A DNA stretch of 64,000 bases from Siphonodentalium dalli (lineage: Eukaryota; Mollusca; Scaphopoda; Gadilida; Siphonodentaliidae), in assembly GCA_032622095.1 (NCBI GenBank), contig CP136064.1, positions 220,550,205-220,614,204 on the forward strand. The letters are read 5' to 3'. The position numbers and the translations under genes were made by a program. This document shows, piece after piece, positions 58,330-64,000 of the stretch; position 1 is the first letter of the stretch; every line of letters begins with the position of its first letter. The notes under the pieces are model-generated. The model saw only the letters and a program-made list of their open reading frames with translations. It was not told the origin of the DNA and did not search any database.

Positions 58330-58440
58330 TCCCTTTAACTTTCACACTGTGAGTGCCCCGTGTCCCTTTAAAATACACATAACGAGAGTGTCGTCTCTTT
58401 AACATTGCGAGCGCATTGTCTCCCTTTAATATTCAGGGCT
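58330..58440 (+). repeat. Short tandem with GTCCCTTTAA
   Basis: GTCCCTTTAA, GTCCCTTTAAAA, CGTCTCTTTAACAT and CTCCCTTTAATAT recur every 30-38 bp, each after a GAGTGC/GAGCGC-like word. Confidence 0.65.
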
Positions 58441-58951
58441 GAAGCTACCCAATGATCATCGAGGTCATCACGTGATATAAATGTAGATAATATACGTATC
58501 ACGAACGTACACCTATTACGAATGTGGACCATTCATAGGGAGTGACACGCCCCATTGTTCAGCGAGATCATCGCGTAATACACAAACGTTTTTTGTCACC
58601 GCACTGCAGCTTACGTAGGAATGGTACTTCTCGTGACGTCATAAAATCAATAATAGCCCCCAACTGGGGGGGGGGGGGGTATCATCACAAGTCTGTGGAA
58701 ATATATTCTCTTTTTTTTTACCGCAGAAAATGTTAGAAACGTGTAGTCCTATTTTGGTGGTTTACAGTTAGAAATGGACACCCCGCCAATCGCGCAACCG
58801 CTGTCACGTCTAAACACCCCACCGTGTTCGCAAGATGTTATTCAGTTAAATTTATTTATAATAATGTACATGAACTAGATCCCATACATCTTTCCGATCA
58901 AAGGCGGATAATATAAGTTGGGTTTTAACTATCTTAAGACACGTCACCCCA

Positions 58952-60145
58952 GGGCCAAGTTTCATGAAGGCAACTTATGACATAGTTGGGACTTAAGGTG
59001 GTCACAAGTTCAAACTTCAGTCATAAGAGTGCTTCACGAACAAGGTCTAAACTTAATATGGTCTTAACTTTGGTCTTAACTTTAAGACTGGTGTGAGGTG
59101 TCTTAAGATAATCTTAAAGTTAAGACCCACGTCATAAGTGGCATATTGATCACAAATATGGCGGCGGCCTATGTTACTTTGCATTTACGGAGAGATTTAC
59201 GACAAAGATTATTTAGGGACAGAAACAATCCACTTGATTATATGGACGATGAAGAAATTAGGGCAAAATATCGCCTAACAAGACCGACGATTGTGGAATT
59301 GTGCGATATGGTGCGTGATGGAGTCCAACATTCGACGATAAGATCGCATTCGCTATCTGTGTCTATGTAGGTAATGGTAGCAATTCGCTTCTACGCTAGC
59401 GGCAGTTTTCAAACTGTAACAGCAGACGTTCACGGAATAAGTAAATCAACCGTTTCACGGGTTGTTAATTCCTTTACTTTAGTTATGTGCGACCAATATC
59501 GTGACTATACATTTCCATGCCGAGGGATGAAGCAAGTTTAAGGGTTATTATGACTGGCTTTCATGATATCACTGGATTCCCCAATGTCATTGCTGCTTTA
59601 GACTGCACGCATATTATAATTAAATCACCGTAGGCGCTATCACTCTATAAACGTACAAGGTGTATGTGACTCGGAGTTGCGATTTCGGAATGTTGTGGCT
59701 AAGTGGCCCGGATCAACACACGATTCTTTCATATATATACACTTTCTCGGAATTGTGTCAAATGCTGGAGAGTAGGGAAATTCCGATCGGATGGCTAGTT
59801 GGCGATAGCGGTTACCCACTCAGAGAACAGCTGATGACACCTGTTGTGAATGGGGCAACTGAAGCTGAGAGGAAATACACGAAAAGCCCTGTGAAAACTA
59901 GAAACACTATCGAGCGAGCATTTGGTGTGTTAAAGATGCGATTCAGGTGCGTCGATACATCGGGGTGCACTTATGTTATCACCCGAGAGAGTGTGTAGGA
60001 AGACAGTTGCTGCATTCATGATGCATAATATGTACATTAGCAACCCGCCTTCCACTACCAGACGACGAGTTCCCCGCCCCAGACGATGTAGAGGTTACCC
60101 GTAGCGATGAGGGTGCTAATGGACTAAGATTTCGCATTTCGTAAA
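58952..60145 (+). pseudogene. HARBI1-like PIF/Harbinger transposase, multiply broken
   Basis: Coding remains start at ATG 59158. Landmarks: [34 protein letters not shown] (first catalytic Asp region), RYHSINVQ, AKWPGSTHDSF, WLVGDSGYPLREQL (second Asp region), and NTIERAFGVLKMRFRC (catalytic Glu region). This is the DDE endonuclease of Harbinger elements, about 325 residues, usually paired with a separate Myb-like DNA-binding protein that is not seen here. In-frame stops at 59368 (TAG) and 59539 (TAA), and frameshifts near 59540, 59634 and 59735, disable it. GGGCCAAGTTTCATGAAG at 58952 looks like a Harbinger terminal end; no matching right end was found. Confidence 0.85.
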
Positions 60146-60224
60146 TGTGCAAAAAAAAGTCTGTAAAACATTACCAAAAGAAGAACACGAAGAAGAAATA
60201 AATAAACTTTGTTCTGATATTCAT

Positions 60225-60665
60225 TATTGACGCTGAAGGGGTCACTCTCACCAAAAAAAGTGCTGAAAGGTACACAGGTTTTGAAAATGTTCTGAAGGGT
60301 ACACAGGTTTTAAAATGTCGTTCCGAATGACGTTTAGTTTTCGTATCTGCCATGATTTCTGTTAGAGAATAACAGGTTTTGAAAATGTTCTGAAGGGTAC
60401 ACAGGTTTTAAAATGTCGTTCCGAATGACGTTTAGTTTTCGTATCTGCCATGATTTCTGTTAGAGAATAATTGTTTATGTTCCAATGAACATTAAAATTA
60501 ACTGAAAACAAACTGCTAATGGGCGCCAGACTTTCAGAAACACAGTTTAAGCAACGGTGTTAGTGCCGATCACAAACCCTGTGTACCCTTCAGCACATTT
60601 TCAAACCCTATGTACCCTTCAGCACTTTTTTGGTGCGAGTGACACTTTCAGTATTATTGACAGTT
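60225..60665. mobile_element. Small TIR element with perfect 98-bp internal duplication
   Basis: Left end 60241-60305 (GTCACTCTCACCAAAAAAAG TGCTG...) is mirrored by 60585-60652 (...AGTGCTGAAGG inverted, ending GGTGCGAGTGAC). Inside, 60274-60371 and 60372-60469 are two copies that appear identical. Homology of the ends continues weakly outward (ATTATTGAC / GTCAATAAT). No coding potential; a MITE is likely. Confidence 0.8.
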
Positions 60666-60973
60666 CTACAATAACTGAAGTCGGGTGTTGAAATACTGTA
60701 AGTAAGTTCAAATATATTAGTTTAAATGTGATTTTTCAGAATATTGGTCATGATTTGACCTTTTCCAATGTTTCCGACAAGAATTGAAACGTTTAATAAA
60801 TTTCCTTGTCGATAGAGCCGTGTTGCCTATTGCATACCGGGAGGATATATCACATTGTCCCCACATCCGGTTGTAACTAGCAATCTGATTGGCTACAACG
60901 CCACGTTTAAATCACCATGTCCCCCGTCACCCTTGACGGCGGGGTATAAGATAACGTGCGCCAAACATCGGGG
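60666..60973. other. Spacer between MITE and LINE; nothing recognised
   Basis: No gene or repeat partner in the window. GTCACCCTTGACGGCGGGG at 60927-60945 is a GC-rich patch. Confidence 0.5.
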
Positions 60974-63900
60974 TTTTTTTTGTTTGAACATATTTTATTT
61001 GACCCTCATTACATAATACATTTAACAAATTAGAAACTGAAATAAGATATGAGTTAATCAAAAGGGATGGGAACACAAGTTATTCAACTTAGAATATTGC
61101 TCCTCTCCCTTAACAATATTGAGACGCAAATTATTGATTGTATATGGAATTATGTAGGACTCAATATTAGCTTATAATTGGAATGTAGTACCTAAAACGA
61201 GGAGGGTCGAGAATGAGGGTGAGGTATAAAGTGAGTAGACAGATATCAAGGATGGGATGTAGGTCCTATGGCGAGCTGAGCCGAGTATTTTGATGGCAAT
61301 ATGGGGAATGTATGAAGATATAGGCTTATTTGGATTTTGAAGATTTTCCGTCAATAAAATCTACCCGATGATGCAATGAAAGTTTTCGTATTGCGAAACA
61401 ATTTATCATTTAAAGTATTGGATAGGTTGCTTTGACCAAAGAGGATATCTTCAACCCTATCAACGAAAATTCCATTTAGCCAAAGGCGTTGGATGAACAT
61501 TAAGCGACTCTCTTCAAATAACGGGCACTGGAAGAAAACATGTGAGGCGTCTTCAATATAAAACCCACATTGACAGTGAGCTGTTATAGAAATATAGTTT
61601 TCAAGTTTATCAAAATTTAAATCGCTACAGTTATTCCTTAGCTTGGTGTGCACGATGTTCCATTTGCGAGAGCCTGAATTGAAGTATGGCGGCGGTTTTG
61701 GGGGAAATATAGGCAATTTGTCATACATTAATTTCAATATGTCGGTTTTGGTGCGATCAGATGAACCATTTATTACCACTGCATTCCATTTAATTACCAT
61801 CTCAGGCAGAAAGGTCGATTTAAAATGTTCTGTATTGTTGCGTTTCTGTAAGAATAATAATGGGTATCGATGTGAGTAGGTAGATTGATCTTTAGCAAAC
61901 GTCGGCAAAGGTGTACTCAGGTAATTGGGAGCTTTACCAAGAATTATTTTCTGCCAAGTATTAAATTTATGGTGTTCGCGTCTGGTGTAAAGTGTAGGCC
62001 ATCCTAGTTCAGTGAGGAGTTTTTCATTCGAAACAGATTTATTTAACCCACTAACAATTCGAGCGGCATCATAATGTACCGATCAAGCAGTACAAGAAGA
62101 GTGTTCGGTGCGTGAGCCCAAATTACATCTCCGTAATCCATAAGCGGCAAAATATAGGTTTTGTACATACATTCCAAGGTTCGCCGATTAACTGTGAATT
62201 TCAATCGTCTCAATTGCGATAGGCGATATCTTAAGCGTCCACACAAATTTTCTATTTGCTTGTCCCAATTGAGGTTAGACTGAAGAAACACACCAAGATG
62301 TCTATGTGTGTCCACCTGCTCTATTAACTGACCGTCCATTGCGACACTTAGAGTATTGTAATTAGATGAAAAGGAAAAATTTATTATTTTTGTCTTGGAA
62401 GAGTTGAATTGTACCAGCCATTGTTTGGACCACACAGATATACTTTCTACGTCTGTTTGCAGGTTATGTTCACATAAGGTACTAGCGTCTTCGAATGAGG
62501 TAAAACACGTGTCATCGGCGTACATACGCGTGAAAGATATTAAATTCTCATGTATATCATTTATAAAATCTAGGAAGAAGAACGGGCCAAGGATTTATCC
62601 TTGGGGCACTCCTGCTTTCAGTTGCAGGGGACTCGAAAATGTTTGTCCAACTATTACTCTTTGTGTCCTGTTAGATAAATAATTTTTAATCCAGGCCAGA
62701 AGTCGTCCATTGACTCCGCATTGTTCAAGCTTAAATAACAGCCCCTCGTGCCAGACTCGTTCAAAAGCCTTGGAAATATCGCAAAAAATAGCACATGTGC
62801 ACAATTTCTGATCGAGAGCCTGGCACAAGGAGTGTTGTATTTCCAGCAGCTGGTATAGTGTGCTGTGGCCAGGAATGAAACCGGACTGATAATCATATAT
62901 TAATCCGTTATTAATGAAATGTTTGGGAAGGTATTTCAATGCCACTTTTTCAAAAATCTTTCCAAGAACGGGTAACAGTGAGATTGGTCGGTAATTGTCA
63001 GTAGCGGATCGGTCGTTTTTTTTATGAATTGGAATCTGGAAAGCATCCCGATTCAAATGACATTCAAAATAAAATGCGAAGAGGGACTACCACTCGGTCA
63101 ATCGTTCCTAGTAACATGCGAACGGTAATTCCGTCGTGACCGTGTGCCTTATTTGGTTTGGTCGATTGTATGGCTTCAGTTATATCATCGATCATGACAG
63201 GTAAATCTGATATATTATTATCACATTTTTTTCGGAAAATAGGAAGGTTGCATTTAGAATTGTCGATATCTGAATTAGCAACAAATATTTCATTAAGGAG
63301 ACAGGCTTTGGAATCGTCATCAAACAACAAATTTCCGCTGCTGTTTCGCAGGGGTGGAATGCAGGAGTTCGGTGCATTATCAAGAAGCTCTTTGACAATG
63401 TGCCAAAAAAAATTTGCTGATGAATCGGACTTTATTGAAGTCTCGAGATCTTGATCAAATTTAGCTTTTGCATACTTTTTCATGTTATTCACAGAATTTC
63501 GACTCTTTTTGTACCTGATCCAATCTTTCGGTTTCCCCGATTTTTGGGCTATGTGGCGTAAACGATTTCTACTACGGATGACAGATCTTAGTTCAGTATT
63601 GAACCAACACTTGTCGTTTTTTTCGGATAAGAACTTTCTTTCTGGGAACTGTTTCTCTCATTATTTAGAGAAATTTTTTCTAGAGAATACACCAGTCGCC
63701 GAGTTTATGTCTTCAGTACCTTTCAGAATGTTATTCCAATCTAGTTCAAAAATCAGTGACCGAGCTCGTTCAAAATCAGCATTTCGGTACTGCCAAACAG
63801 TACGATAAAATGACTTTTGTGGACTATATTCAACGGCAACGTATGCATATACTGCATAGTGGTCTGATATACCGAGATCCAAAACATCAGCATGGTAAGA

Positions 63901-64000
63901 AACAACATCTTCACTGACTAGAATGGGGTCGAGGAGGGTACTAGTAGTTTCTGTTACTCTAGTGGGAGACTCAATCAGGTTTCTTAAACGGTAGGCATCT
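60974..64000 (-). pseudogene. Decayed jockey/CR1-like LINE, ORF2 and 3' end (runs off edge)
   Basis: Reading leftward on the minus strand: end of the AP-type endonuclease (PTRVTETTSTLLDPIL and SDHYAVY, 63999-63820), linker, and reverse transcriptase. RT landmarks are NYRPISLLPVLGKIFEK, DISKAFERVWHEGL, AGVPQG (62600) and YADD (62515-62525), followed by LGVFLQSNLNWDKQI. The C-terminal domain ends at 61351 with a CQCGFYIEDASHVFFQCP zinc-like motif. An AATAAA (60994-60999) and A-run (60974-60981) end the copy. Damage: stop at 63064, a frameshift with small deletion near 63030, a TAA right after GVPQG (62595), and a frameshift near 62080. The 5' end lies outside the window. Clade assignment is by motif only. 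Confidence 0.85.

Noticed and set aside
62395-63808. Plus-strand frames across the right-hand LINE
   Set aside because: They are antisense shadows of the minus-strand reverse transcriptase.

Overview
The window is AT-rich, gene-poor metazoan nuclear DNA. Introns have GT/AG ends, several classes of non-LTR retrotransposon and DNA transposon are present, and most of the rest is tandem or inverted repeats. A secreted PAN plus C-type-lectin gene and the style of the repeats suggest a marine invertebrate, most likely a lophotrochozoan such as a mollusc. That is inference, not proof. There is no operon organisation, no rRNA or CRISPR, and I recognised no tRNA.

Host genes. The best gene is on the minus strand at 43760-33307: three exons with matching phase-1 junctions give a 223-residue secreted protein with a signal peptide, one PAN/apple-like module and one complete C-type lectin domain. 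Its 7.5-kb first intron holds an antisense 5'-truncated LINE with a visible target-site duplication, degenerate satellite copies and several tandem repeats. A second likely gene, of unknown function, is on the plus strand at 3632-4853 (three phase-compatible exons, the last running into an 18-bp VNTR). Weaker single-exon candidates lie at 10435-10767 (-), 25987-26159 (+), 41323-41515 (+) and 53033-53236 (+).

Mobile DNA, left to right: a decayed gag-like LINE ORF1 (8541-7355, -); a 2,179-bp terminal-inverted-repeat element at 17703-19881 whose TIRs are arrays of a 23-bp minisatellite and which encloses a LINE C-terminal scrap and a small ORF resembling the TDP-43 N-terminal domain; the 3' part of an L1/Tx1-type LINE (23227-24415, +) next to a dimeric ~146-bp satellite; a broken adenovirus/Polinton-type cysteine protease (27229-26729, -); a 1,059-bp MITE with ~188-bp TIRs (30641-31699); a LINE 3' end with 13-bp TSD (39451-40109, +); a ~5.3-kb imperfect inverted repeat (46587-51893); a multiply broken HARBI1-like Harbinger transposase (59158-60145, +); a small TIR element with a perfect 98-bp internal duplication (60225-60665); and a long decayed jockey/CR1-like LINE running off the right edge (64000-60974, -).

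Several repeat families recur across the window, often inverted: family A (1, 6.6, 11.7, 24.6 kb), the TTGGAAATTTCCAA family B (14-16 and 57.7 kb), a family with three GTTTAAAC palindromes (5.9 and 52 kb), a family rich in TCAAGGTCA (20, 30 and 54 kb), and a CGCAGAATCGT minisatellite (52.8 and 56.1 kb). The most unusual object is the 17.7-19.9 kb element, because it combines minisatellite TIRs, a 6-bp target duplication and a captured-looking TDP-43-like domain.
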